From: Chara braunii
Taxonomy: Eukaryota; Streptophyta; Charophyceae; Charales; Characeae
Assembly (NCBI GenBank): GCA_003427395.1
Contig: BFEA01000613.1
Span: 771,189 to 808,892 of the forward strand
Length of the DNA stretch: 37,704 bases
Direction: 5' to 3'
Below are positions 18,553-27,762 of the stretch, in pieces; the first letter of the stretch is position 1, and every line of letters begins with the position of its first letter. Made by a program: the position numbers and the translations under genes. Under the pieces are notes generated by a model. It saw only the letters and a program-made list of their open reading frames with translations, did not search any database and was not told the origin of the DNA.

Positions 18553-19122
18553 CTAATGGTACCCGGATTTTAAGTCTATCTTGGTATAGGACTTACACCT
18601 CTGCACCCTATCCAAAAGGTCGTCGAAGCGCGGTATAGGCTCTGCGTTCTTAACAGTGATGGTATTGAGGCCTTTATAATCAGTGTACATCATCAGTGTA
18701 CCCCCTTTCTTCGAGAGAAATAAGGTTGGTGGGCCGAAGGGCGAGGTGTTAGGCCATATCCAACCCTTTTCCATAAGCTCTTTCAGTTGTCGTTGAAGTT
18801 CGTCTAACTCGGCCGGTGCCATCCTATGGATTCTTCCTTTTGGTATCCTGCTCCCTAGAACTATCTCTATGGCATGGACAACCTCCCTATCCACGACTCC
18901 TGAAGGCTCCTCAAACAAATCAGCGTACCTTGCGACGACATTTTTTATCTCTGGGGTTGTTTTAACGGCCTTCCTTTTTTCATAGGCAAAAACTAGGTAC
19001 GTACCCTCCTTTTGGTTCGATTTATAATAATAATAGAATGATGCCGCACACAAGCACCTATAGGAGTCAACTAACCTGCTTGCCTTGTACTTAGTTAATT
19101 TGACGTTTCTCCAATTTGGCAA
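18553..19122 (-). pseudogene. Gypsy-1 RT fingers to catalytic motif A
   Basis: A 189-codon minus-strand frame. After a variable N-terminus come the RT lead-in VHAIEIVLGSRIPKGRIHRM, PAELDELQRQLKELMEKGWI, SPFGPPTLFLSKKGG and YTDYKGLNTITVKN, then PIPRFDDLLDRV. It ends in YTKIDLKSGYH, which holds the first catalytic Asp. The stop after GYH replaces the Gln codon normally found there. RT copies the element RNA into DNA in the particle. The start Met is internal to the polyprotein; residues 30-45 (FYYYYKSNQKEGTYLVFAYE) suit the protease-RT linker. It lies directly downstream of the protease, as expected for gypsy pol. Confidence 0.93.
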
Positions 19123-19461
19123 CTAATGCTTTAGCACTTTGTTGTCCCAGTCAAACAGAGGCTTGGCAACCTCGAGGTAGTACATTCCTAACAACATGTC
19201 AAGTGGGAAGTCGCCGCTAACAAGGAACGAAATCCTATGATTTGGTTCCCCACCTCCATAAGAGGTGCATACCACATCCTTGATGTAGTTTTCTACCAAC
19301 ATGCGCTTTTTGTTGGCCAAAGTAGATGTTACAGGTCTACTCGGGTGCTCCACCCGATCCTTTAGGCGCAGTCTATCAACGCAGTCGCGACTTTTGAAGT
19401 TTCGTCTGGAGCCGATGTCTACGAAGGCACCGCACTTGCAGCCACCTACACCAACTTCCAC
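19123..19461 (-). pseudogene. Gypsy-1 retropepsin-like protease
   Basis: A 112-codon minus-strand frame. GAFVDIGSRRNFKSRDCVDR corresponds to the aspartic-protease loop, normally hydrophobic-hydrophobic-D-[ST]-G-[AS]-[ST]-x-N-F. The catalytic Asp is kept, but the following Thr/Ser is Ile (DIG). A flap-like region (GGEPNHRISFLVSG) and the FPLDMLLGMYYL segment, equivalent to the I-[IL]-G-x-[DN/Y]-[WY]-[LF] motif, follow. This enzyme would cleave the Gag-Pol polyprotein. DTG to DIG is expected to impair it. The frame ends with a stop just before the RT segment. Confidence 0.9.
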
Positions 19462-19692
19462 TGCGAAATGCTCCTCTAGGACCTCTACTTAGTGCCACCC
19501 AAGACTCGCTAGTGTCCCCCTTCGACCACATAGTTTGTAAGTCCTCTAAGGCCATAGAAATATCCAACGAGCAAAGTCTCGTTGGGTCAGGACGCGTCTG
19601 CGGAGTGACTAAAGAGTCGATAAGTTCAGCCAACTCTTGAAGTGGGGAGGGTACATCGCCCATTTCATTAGGAGTAGAAGCAGTTGCAACTT

Positions 19693-19902
19693 CTACAGGA
19701 CCAATGTGTTTCTCGAGTTGGAGCTAGTAGAAGCACCACCTTGGTAAGAAGAATTCCCAAAACCACCTCTGGGAAGTATCTTTTGCGATACCTTTGCGTT
19801 ATTGCATCTAGATTGCTTGCAGCCGTACTCTCCGCAATTTATGCAAGCTCCTCGCGAAGCGGTTCTCGCCACACATCTTGATCCAGACCCGCCCTCACCC
19901 AA
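19693..19902 (-). pseudogene. Gypsy-1 gag zinc knuckle
   Basis: A 69-codon minus-strand frame with ACINCGEYGCKQSRCNNAK at residues 19-37. The spacing C-x2-C-x4-[C]-x4-C is that of the retroelement CCHC knuckle, but the His position is Cys, giving CCCC. The knuckle packages element RNA in the particle. The following Gly/Ser-rich tail is usual between gag and protease. It sits about 230 bases upstream of the protease frame on the same strand. Confidence 0.8.
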
Positions 19903-20486
19903 GCTGAAATCTTGTTTTAGTTTTAGGTATGCCCTTGACTCTTCTGTTGACCGCCCTTACCGCGGTCACATGCCTTAACTTTTACTAATGAGCAAGTTTG
20001 ATACCCTCAACACTATCCTCGCTTTGAACTCTGGCTCGTCTACTTAGTCGGAATAATCGTGGATCTCGGTTTGATTCCCATGAGAATACACCATCATCAA
20101 TCGACTACCTTTTTTCTTTCGTTCTTGTGGACTCTTCTTCTTTCTTCCATCTGTAGAGGGTTGTTGGGCTCCTTTTAACCTAGCCTCTTAGTCTGGGGCC
20201 TTCTTGCTGAAGGAGTCCAGAGTATGCTATTTGATGCTGGCCTCGCTGACCAGCAAGTTTTTGTCGTTTGCATGAAGACATCTAAAGAACATGGTCATCA
20301 AGACCTGTGAATCGTAGCGCTCGTCGGGGATGACAATGAGACGCTCCACATCTGAGCTATGTTCACGAGCGGACTTGTACTTTTAGTATCGAGCCAGGTC
20401 AACGCGTTAGTGGCTTGCTGGGCCTGCTGAGAATTGTCCCGTCGCGTTTCTACCAACTCCATAAAGCTTTCTAGAGTATGGGTCTT
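19903..20486 (-). pseudogene. Gypsy-1 gag, C-terminal part of the retrotransposon-gag domain
   Basis: In the minus-strand frame downstream of the MITE the translation reads TLESFMELVETRRDNSQQAQ, then ALTWLD, KYKSAREHSSDVERLIVIPD, ERYDSQVLMTMFFRCLHAND. This is the second half of the plant gypsy capsid-type gag domain: a helical region followed by Y-D-x-x-V-L-x-x-x-F-x-x-x-L. Stops appear near 20340 (in LLVSEASIK-stop) and 20190. It continues the frame of 20931-21145 once the MITE is removed, so it was one domain before insertion. Confidence 0.8.
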
Positions 20487-20930
20487 GGCTTATGAATCCC
20501 CCGCAGTCGTGGTCGTCGCGGGCACGACCGCGGACTGTGATCTCGACCGCGAGGCCGCGGTCATGAAAGGAAAAAAAGAAAAAAAAAAAAGACTTTAGAA
20601 AAATCTGAAACAAATATATGTTATGCCAAAATCGTTACCAATTTTTGCCTTGGGGTCATATCCAAATTCGTTACCAAATTTGAGATAAAATCAAACAAAA
20701 TCCTTAATTTTTCTTCCTGGAAGAATAAAGTGAATTACAAGTAAAAATATAAGGTTGTAGAGCGCACAAAAACCTACAACCCCATATTTTGTTTTGTTTT
20801 TTTGGCCTATTATCGTAGGATTTAAAAATGTCGGGGGTTTTCGACCGCACTTGGCCGTGGGCCGCTCGCTGCGGTCAGGATGCCGGCGGCGTGTGGTCAA
20901 TGGCCTGCGGTCACGACCGTGGGTGATACA
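20487..20930 (-). mobile_element. M2: MITE inserted in Gypsy-1 gag, GACCGC-type ends
   Basis: A segment of about 443 bp interrupting gag, flanked by an imperfect 8-9 bp duplication (ATGGGTCTT at 20478-20486, AATGGTCTT at 20930-20938). The outer 70-90 bases at each end are GC-rich arrays of GACCGC/GCGGTC motifs (for example 20515-20562 and 20867-20922) that can pair with each other. The AT-rich centre (about 20600-20700) matches the M3/M4 core in reverse orientation: on the minus strand it reads TTTGGTAACGAATTTGG, then ACCCCAAGGCAAAA and ATAACATATATTTG. It has no coding capacity. The gag frame resumes across the predicted empty site (DWVKT joined to HTLESFM). Confidence 0.82.
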
Positions 20931-21145
20931 ATGGTCTTAACCCAATCATTATGTCTGCTGAACCCTGTCGAGGCTATCAATCCAGCTAGCCATCGTGCCG
21001 TCGATCCCTCAAGATATGAGGGGGCAGTGATCACCTCTTCCTCTAACAACGTCCTCTTTGCCCTCACCCACACTGGCACCGTTCTCAACCAAGTGTCGAG
21101 AGCCTCATCCTTCTTATCACCTAAGAAGGTTGAGGGTGGTTTCAA
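20931..21145 (-). pseudogene. Gypsy-1 gag, N-terminal part of the capsid-like domain
   Basis: Minus-strand frame 21145-20897; its last roughly 10 residues come from the MITE. PPSTFLGDKKDEALDTWLRT, VPVWVRAKRTLLEEEVITAP and SYLEGSTARWLAGL match the start of the plant retrotransposon-gag domain (P-x-x-F-x-G, W-L, A-x-x-x-L-x-G-x-A-x-x-W). Capsid subunits assemble the particle in the cytoplasm. Its frame reaches DWVKT at the MITE boundary and resumes beyond it. A frame change separates it from the upstream coiled-coil segment. Confidence 0.87.
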
Positions 21146-21476
21146 GGGAGTCTTGGGGTACCAAGGTTGCCATTGTCAAGCTGGTGGGACCGAATGTTGT
21201 GTACCTCCAGCAGCTGGACCTAAAGATGAAGAAGCAACAGTCTGTGTTGCTGCTGCTGAAGTACCGTTTAGTGAACCTGCTAAATTGCGACGGTGAGGAG
21301 ATAGGTGATGGAGAAGTTAAGGGTTGAAAACCAGGCCCACCTGTTGGAGATGCGAAAGCCCTTCCCATCCCCTGCATGGCACTCTGTATCTTGTCAAGGT
21401 TATCCTGGATTGCATCAAGTTTGTTGTCCATGTAAGTATGCATGAACAATAGACCTGCCATCAAGGACAGCGTCAT
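21146..21476 (-). pseudogene. Gypsy-1 gag linker/coiled-coil segment
   Basis: A 119-codon minus-strand frame whose first 45 residues (MDNKLDAIQDNLDKIQSAMQ) form a short helical heptad pattern before the capsid domain, as in plant gypsy gag proteins. A Pro/Ser/Gly-rich linker follows. Later residues are out of frame with the capsid domain and appear Ser/Phe-rich, so a frame change lies near 21230. Role inferred from position only. Confidence 0.6.
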
Positions 21477-21685
21477 CTAACCCCTTCTACTGCAGCTTTT
21501 TATGCCCTCCTACTCTCTACTCTAGCTTTCCTAGTTCTAATCTTCGTTTCTCTTTCAGTAGCTTCTCTAAGTTCCTTCACTAACAGTAAGTGGATCAACT
21601 CCACTTGCTGGAGTTCAATGACCTCTCCAGTGCGTGGAGGTGGCGAGTTGTACTGTGAGCCCGCCATCTGACTAGAAGAACTGTG

Positions 21686-21985
21686 TTATCCTACTCCACT
21701 AGACGTGGACTGCGAGCTGGTCGGCATACCTAATGAATTCTGACCTGAAGAGGCCGCTGCAGATGTAGCCTTCGCTACGGCGTTAGCTGCTGCTGCTGCT
21801 AACACTTGTTCTGCAGCTGCTGCTGCCTCTCTAGCAGTCTCTAAATGTCGAGCCCTTGCTTCGGCCCTGAACCTTCTCTTGTCCCCTGGTAGTAGAACCT
21901 GAAACACTACAAGTATCCTTTGTGTATCCCGCTGTGTTTGCCTTCTATCATGAGCGGTGCCTTCACTACTATTTGAATCGCTCAT
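21686..21985 (-). pseudogene. Gypsy-1 gag N-terminus
   Basis: A 99-codon minus-strand frame that begins MSDSNSSEGTAHDRR and continues with RFRAEARARHLETAREAAAA, an Ala-rich amphipathic helix. It resembles the variable N-terminal domain of gag in this element type and is the likely true start of the Gag-Pol reading unit: it is the first long minus-strand frame after the 5' LTR and leader. It ends with a Ser/Gly-rich stretch and a stop at 21686. An in-frame stop or shift near 21480-21690 separates it from the coiled-coil segment. Confidence 0.6.
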
Positions 21986-22990
21986 GAGCTAAGCAGACAC
22001 TGTTTGCACTAGTCCCCTCAGTGGGACGCACCACATTATATGTCTAACCGGGTTGAAAAATAAATAAAAATAAATTGATATCCGGCAAGTCACCTAGGCT
22101 ACCATTCAAGCGGTATCAGCAACATATACACGTGATCTACTCCTACTCTGACTATTTTCACTCACAGCACCTTCCATGAGAACAAGCTATGGTAAAATAC
22201 CATAGTTCTAATCTAAGTTGTCTGTTAGGTGTTAGCAGTCTGTTCACCAACTAATCGAAATAAAAATAAATCATGTGAGCAGATGTATGCACAATGGAAA
22301 CAGTTGTGTTTGTAGTTGAGCATCAATTGGAATCTTCCTTCCATTGTATCCAACGTGCCCGTCGGCATCATCAAGCAGCGGTGACTAAGCTGTGCATTAA
22401 CGGCCCCCTTGTGTTCAAGAACTCGTGTGCAACGGGCCTCACGTTTGACTACTATGGCAGATAAAGAGACATTTTAAGGACAACCCCCAAGGTATTCGGG
22501 AATTCTTTAACGTTGCAAACAGGAGGACGATCACAGCCAGTGTTCAAATCAGATCCCCGCCAGAAATATTTATAGATGGTATGGTGAGCGTCTGCAAAGG
22601 GCTGGTCAATCGACATCTCCATTACTGGCGTAGCAAAGAGCTTCAAAGGATAAGCAACATGGTCTGCGTGTACTACTCCTATGGGTTGGCATGGTGACCA
22701 TAACCCGTGTTTCGGCTAGGGCCCCTCAGATGCGTCACACTCTCCTGCTTGATGCGCCACCAGGAAGAATGTCGTCTCTCAACATAGAGCGCTCACGACT
22801 CCTTACTCAAAAGAGAACACTCAAGGTTGGACTCAGTTCCTCACAGTAAGAAGATTTTGAGCGGGTAGATAAAGTAAGGAAACAACTTACCTGGAGATTG
22901 CTGCCCCCAACCACAGATTTCTCACAAATTGAGCCGATGTGCATTTCGACGACTGGTCATAGCCTTGGTACCACCCACAACGCAATGCAG
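21986..22990 (-). other. Gypsy-1 untranslated leader
   Basis: About 1 kb between the 5' LTR and gag on the minus strand, with no coding signature. It would hold the primer-binding site next to the LTR and RNA packaging signals. A 64-codon minus frame (22646-22452) shows no motif. Confidence 0.5.
22961..22973 (-). promoter_or_regulatory. Possible Gypsy-1 primer-binding site
   Basis: On the minus strand TGGTACCAAGGCT lies about 17 bases downstream of the estimated 5' LTR end. It matches roughly 10 of 13 positions of the initiator-Met tRNA 3'-end complement (TGGTATCAGAGCC-type) used by many plant LTR elements. The spacing is longer than usual, so this call is tentative. Confidence 0.4.
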
Positions 22991-23427
22991 TGTCACCTTT
23001 TTCGGGCGCTCAAGTGTCCTTATTCGGTTGGGCACTTCCAGGATGCCTTTAACGCTTAAGTGTTCTAAGTGTTTGCATTGCTGCGCGGGGTAGGTGTGAC
23101 AACATTGTTGCACTCTCTTTGGCCTGCGGTCACTCTGTGATATGTCGGTCTGACATTGCGTGTGCCCAGGGCGCAACCATCTGTGTCTTGGGATGAACTG
23201 CTTAATGCAGCTGTTGCTTTTGAAAAAAACATTGGGAGAGGTCCAGGTTGCACTTCAACCGACTGGCGTGCAACAACTGTCCGTTACCCATATTGGAAAA
23301 TGTTGGGATAAGGATCTTTCGTGGATAAAGACCCGGCTTCACTAAGGGCAGGCACGAGGCTTGCTGGGGGCCACAATCCAGAACATGTGCATGTTGGCTA
23401 GGGCCCTTTGAGGACACATTCCTCACA
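22991..23427 (-). repeat. Gypsy-1 5' LTR
   Basis: Direct repeat of 12220-12671 in the same orientation; the minus strand starts TGTGAGGAATGTG at 23427. It shares TGTGATATGTCGG, CCAGGTTGCACTTCAACC and GAACATGTGCATGTTGG with the other copy. It drives transcription toward lower coordinates in an intact element. The clear homology begins at about 23016-23023; the 22991 edge is chosen from a possible TG terminus. Confidence 0.8.
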
Positions 23428-25434
23428 ATTTTTATGATTTGAAGATAATTTAAAAAATAATTTTGCCTCAAAATTATGCCTTATTAGCTTAAGTATGCAT
23501 TGTGTATAATGGTAATTGTTTTTGTGTATTTATCCTTTGTGCTTCTAATTAACAGTCGATAATTCATTGCTTATTTTGCAGGTTATCATCATGGAAGAAT
23601 GGGATACAGAAATCATCTATCATCGATGCCAACAAATTGTTGGCATTTTAGGAAGCTATCTCAAGGAAATTAGGATGTAGTATTGTATTTTGGTCGTAAT
23701 GCAGGTTAATTATTATTCTTTGCGAGATTTGACTACATGAGCAGCGATGGCTGAGGAATATTCGTTGATACAAAGTAAAAGGTATGTTTTGTTTAACTAT
23801 ATCATTTTGACCATTTGTTTACCTTTTTCTTCTATAAGAAATATTATTTTTTGTAATGAAAATATAATACGATATAGAGTTTATAGCGATGGCTAAAAAA
23901 TAATATATATATTTTATATAAAAATATTGTGCAAATGATAATATTTTAAGTTGTTTTGTTGCATTATACTCTTGAAAAAAACTGTGTCCATCCTAGTGTA
24001 GAATGCTGCATATCAATTTTTTAGTGGATTGTTTTTTTTTTCAATTTGTAAATGCTTCGAAAATGGTATGGACGACTAAGTCATTTGGACGGCCATGACA
24101 TGTTATGATAGGATGATAACCTAAACAAATTATGAAAAACTTATGTCCTCGATATTTGAAACTATTTTTTGTTAATAGTCTTCGTAAGTATCCTTAAACA
24201 ATAAGAACGCAAAAACAAAAGGAAAAAAAATAGAATGTTAAATATTCTTACTTATAAGTAAATTTATTGTAATTTTTTGTTTTCGTTTCGAAGGTTTATT
24301 TCATGTTTTACAATCTTGGATATTTCATAGTATAATAAGTCAACAAACAAAGGAGAGAGAAGACATCAACACAAGTTAGAACCAATATCACTTCTCCATT
24401 ATCTTGATATCAACTCCCTCTTCCCACATCTCCCCCAACATCTTATTAATAACAAATTACAACAACAAGGAATGAATGACCATTGGAGCCTAAGTTCAAC
24501 GTTCAAAGGACAACAAAAGGTTACTCGGGGTCTCCCATTATGTTGGACATGCCACATTTTTTCCTGGGTGTTTTCCTTTGAAGTACAATGGTTTGGGGGG
24601 CCTTCCAAGTGCAGCAACAAAAAAAAATATTGAAGAAAGTTGATCACCATAACTAAGGTAAGCTGCTTCTTCTCGACTCCTTTTTTCTTATTTCGGACTG
24701 GTCGCTTTCTCATTTAGGCCTTTTTCAATCTTTTCCGTGGTTCCTCCAGCACAATTAAGATGACCGTTAGACTTTTCCTCCACCCTTCGCCTCCTTCCTC
24801 ACTTCTAGGCATCCGCAATATCGAGATGTTTTCGTCATGGTTCCATCATAGTCAAGGTAAGCTTTCAAACTTTGCCTCCTTTTTTCATCCAGCTCATTAG
24901 GTGATCGCTTGACCATTGTGTCGACAAGTGCACACCAAAAACTATGGTTGAGGTGTTGGTTACCTCCTATGATGTATCCGATCGGATTATCAAGGACTCG
25001 TTGAGTTCCACAAATGTACGGGGATTAGTATCTCTTTGCACGGTCAGATGAAGACCGCGCGGCTTCGTTAAACCACCATTACCCCTCGCTGTCCTAAACT
25101 GGGGGGGGACCAGTAGCAGAGGTTCTTAAGGACTACCGTTAGCACAGTGAGATGCACTGAATTTGCCATCGCTGTCTGTTTGGTGGTTCGCATGAATGTT
25201 TTTAATTTTTTTGAAATGTTTTTTTTTGACAGATCATAGACCCTCTAATTGTCAGAGCTTAGGCGTTATTATTTTGAGCGCACAAAATCTCATAAGTTGG
25301 GGTACTTTTTCCATTCGCTGAAAAGTGGTAGAGTGGAGAAAATGGAAAATGCAATGAATCAGCGCGCGATTTATTTGGCGGTTGAAAATTTGTATTTTTT
25401 TTTCTGGATATTTCTCTTGAATAAACTACAATTT
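23428..25434. other. AT-rich DNA, no recognised gene
   Basis: About 2 kb, mostly AT-rich. A 29-codon frame at 23591-23680 starts ATGGAAGAATGGGATACAG directly after TTGCTTATTTTGCAG, a good acceptor-like site, and ends in a stop after SYLKEIRM. It could be a last exon or a chance frame, with nothing upstream to join it to. 24399-24713 minus (104 codons) and 25249-25503 plus (84 codons) show no motif. Confidence 0.4.
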
Positions 25435-25990
25435 GTTATCATGATCAATTTCAAAGTTCATCAGAAAGTACAATGTCGTCCAATTGCAAAAAGAAATGAA
25501 TGAACTTGAAAGCATATAGAGAGCGAAAAAACAAGAAGAAGAAGAAGAAGAAGAAAGAAAGAAAGAAGAAGAAGATGATGTACACCAGCATAGATCAATG
25601 ACAATGCTCTTCTTATTACCTAACTAGTCTCCTCCTGTGTATCTCCGCGCCTCTTATTCAATCAAGAAATAAAAATAATAATGTTGAATGGCTGAACCGG
25701 AATTAATGAATCCCTCTTCTATTACAGGTATCACATGAGGTCCACCATAGCCATGACACCCTCGTCCTTCCTCTTCTCGAAGACCTAGGCTATGGTGGAC
25801 TGCTAGGGCCTTGCCCTGATGTGCAGAAGACAACTCAAGCAGCTATGGCTGCTCTAGTTCAGGCCGTCATGCCTGACTTTGCCTCGAAGCTTCTTGGTGT
25901 AGTTCTATCCCCGTTTGGGCCTTCTTGTTGAAGCGCCCACCAAGGTGATGAAGATTGCAACCACCGTAGCCAGCTAAGTACCTATGGCGT
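25435..25990. repeat. Left ~550-bp direct repeat
   Basis: Pairs with 27219-27759; shared blocks include AAGAAATGAATGAACTTGA, GATGATGTACACCAGCATAG and AAGCGCCCACCAAGG. It contains a GAA microsatellite (about 25532-25575) and a 13-bp perfect inverted pair (GTCCACCATAGCC at 25740-25752, complement at 25788-25800). Confidence 0.9.
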
Positions 25991-26306
25991 TCCCTTTTCT
26001 AGTCCTGCTCTTCTTGCTCCTCTTGTCCGTACTCCTTCCCGACAGCGGGGCTCCAAGCTAGCGCTGCTCCAGTCAGCACGCCAACCAGTGTGTCGCCAAA
26101 CTTGCATCGACAATGAGGAGCACCGTGCTGTTCCTGGAGATATAGCGGCCTGCTTGCCTCTTGGCGAGCGACTTCCTAGGCTGCACAGCCTCCACGCAAC
26201 TGGTACCTCCTCCCTTTCGGATGAAAATATCATTGTAAACTTTGATATTGCCCGTATAGATTGGTTGGACTAGCACCCGCCTCGACCTAGCCTACACTGG
26301 GCCTTC

Positions 26307-26800
26307 TTTTTTTTTTTTTTTTTTTTTTTTTTGAGAAAACACCCCGACCGGTGCTAGTTGTGCTGATAAGAGCAGACACTACTACCACCCTGGGAGAGAC
26401 TCCATCTACATCACCTGCTGGAAAACGAGTCCAGCGTCCCATGTACAAAATGTAATCAGGGAACATCAGAGAGCATCAGAGAACCTCAGAGAAACAATCC
26501 TGGCAGCATTGATTACCCTGGAATACAAGGGATTGACTGAGCAGGACATTTGGAAAAACTTGGGAGAGTGATTTTTTAGAACAACAACTAGAGAAAATCT
26601 GCCAGTATTGACTACAACTAGAGAAAATCTGCCAGTATTGACTGCTCTGGCCTCTAGAACCAGACCAGGCGTCCCTGATCTGAAGACGCCATGGGCATCC
26701 AGCTGATCCTCTTCCTCTTCTGTATCTGTTCATTTGGCCAAGGGTCGGGGGGAGCCACTGGGGGGCACCAGTGGGTCCTCCTGTCACCCTGCCCTTCCTC
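26307..26800 (-). mobile_element. Possible poly(A)-tailed retroposon
   Basis: A run of 26 T (26307-26332) looks like the complement of a poly(A) tail. The adjoining sequence shares TTGATTACCCT and AAGGGATTGACTG, in the same order and at similar distance from the T run, with the 3' end of the 14989-17405 retroposon. That suggests a common 3' tail family. It contains a 30-bp tandem duplication at 26585-26644 (ACTAGAGAAAATCTGCCAGT at 26587 and 26617). The minus-strand frame 26787-26476 is unrecognised. No target-site duplication was found and the 5' edge is a guess. Confidence 0.5.
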
Positions 26801-27218
26801 GAACGGTCCCCTTGCAGTCATGTAGCCATGCAGCCATCTGCTGGGTGTAACCAGCTGTGATCCTTCCCTGCTGTATCAGAATGTTGGACTCTCACCTTTT
26901 TATAATGGCATCCATTGGATTACATTAAACATGCCAACTTTTGTTTTCTTCTGCTTGGCCTCGAGTACCTTGCACATCTACCTCGAATAGGTGTGGTACG
27001 ACCCTACCTACTACTCGAGTGTTTTCCGTTGTACTAAGTGTTTGGCCTCTTTCCCCGCCACATGAGTGCTTTCCCCGTTGCAATGGCGAATATCACGGCC
27101 ACATTTAAATATCGGCCCTTTGAGCCTTTCAGAATAACCGAGTGTCCTTACGGGTCACACACACTTAATGCCGACAAACACTCAGACATACATGCAGACC
27201 GGCAATCATGCACCCACA

Positions 27219-27759
27219 CTGTTATGATCCTGACCAATTTCGAGATACACATCCATCAGATAGTACAATGCCGTCCAATTGCATAAAGAAATGAATGAAC
27301 TTGAGAGGAGAGAGAGGATTAGGGGAAGAAGAAGAAGTAAGAAGAAGATGATGTACACCAGCATAGACAAATGACAAGGCCCTTCTTCTTCGCCCAACAA
27401 TCTCCTCCCCCTTATTTCCCCCTTCTCTTATTCACACAAGAAATAATAATACAATGTTGATCCAGAATCAATGTCAGAGTCCCTCTTCTACTGAAGGTAT
27501 CACTTGAGGTCCACCATTGCCATGGCCGCCTCTCCCACTCTTCACTCTCATAGGCTGAGGCTATGGCGGACTACTAGGCCTTGCCCAGATGCCCAAAGGA
27601 CAACCCAAAGCAGCTATGGCTGCTCTAGCCTAGGTCGCCATGCCCAACCCTGCCTTGAAGCTTCTTGGTGTGGCTCTCCCCAGTTGGGGACACCTGCTGC
27701 AGCGCCCACCAAGGTAATGAAGATGGCTGCCACCATAGCCAGGTAAGTACCCCTGGCGC
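27219..27759. repeat. Right ~540-bp direct repeat
   Basis: Second copy of the 25435-25990 sequence, with a shorter GAA-rich segment (about 27328-27350) and several small indels. Divergence between the copies is considerable, so the pair is old if they are LTRs of one insertion. Confidence 0.9.
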
Positions 27760-27762
27760 TCA

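Larger units (their letters stand above)
12220..23427 (-). mobile_element. Gypsy-1: inactive chromodomain Ty3/gypsy element with nested insertions
   Basis: Two direct repeats of about 440-450 bp bound an internal region that, read on the minus strand, gives gag, CCHC-like knuckle, retropepsin, RT, RNase H, integrase, GP[YF]-type module and chromodomain. That is the order of Ty3/gypsy chromoviruses, which copy themselves through virus-like particles and integrate cDNA. After removing three insertions (about 13479-14395, 14989-17405 and 20487-20930) the element would be about 7.4 kb, normal for the group. Frameshifts, stops and changed catalytic residues occur in every domain. The outer LTR edges (12220 and 22991) are estimates; the inner and right edges (12671, 23427) are better supported by TG...CA termini. 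Confidence 0.92.
25435..27759. mobile_element. Possible small non-autonomous LTR element
   Basis: Two diverged direct repeats, about 25435-25990 and 27219-27759, enclose 1.23 kb without gag or pol motifs. Both begin near TGTTATNATGATC and end near TAGCCAGNTAAGTACC, CTGGCG. The whole thus resembles a TRIM- or LARD-like element with roughly 540-bp terminal repeats. No primer-binding site or polypurine tract was found, and no 5-bp target duplication could be fixed, so two independent insertions of one repeat remain possible. The right repeat ends within a few bases of the first RT residues of Gypsy-2, which suggests that this sequence interrupts or truncates that element. Confidence 0.6.
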
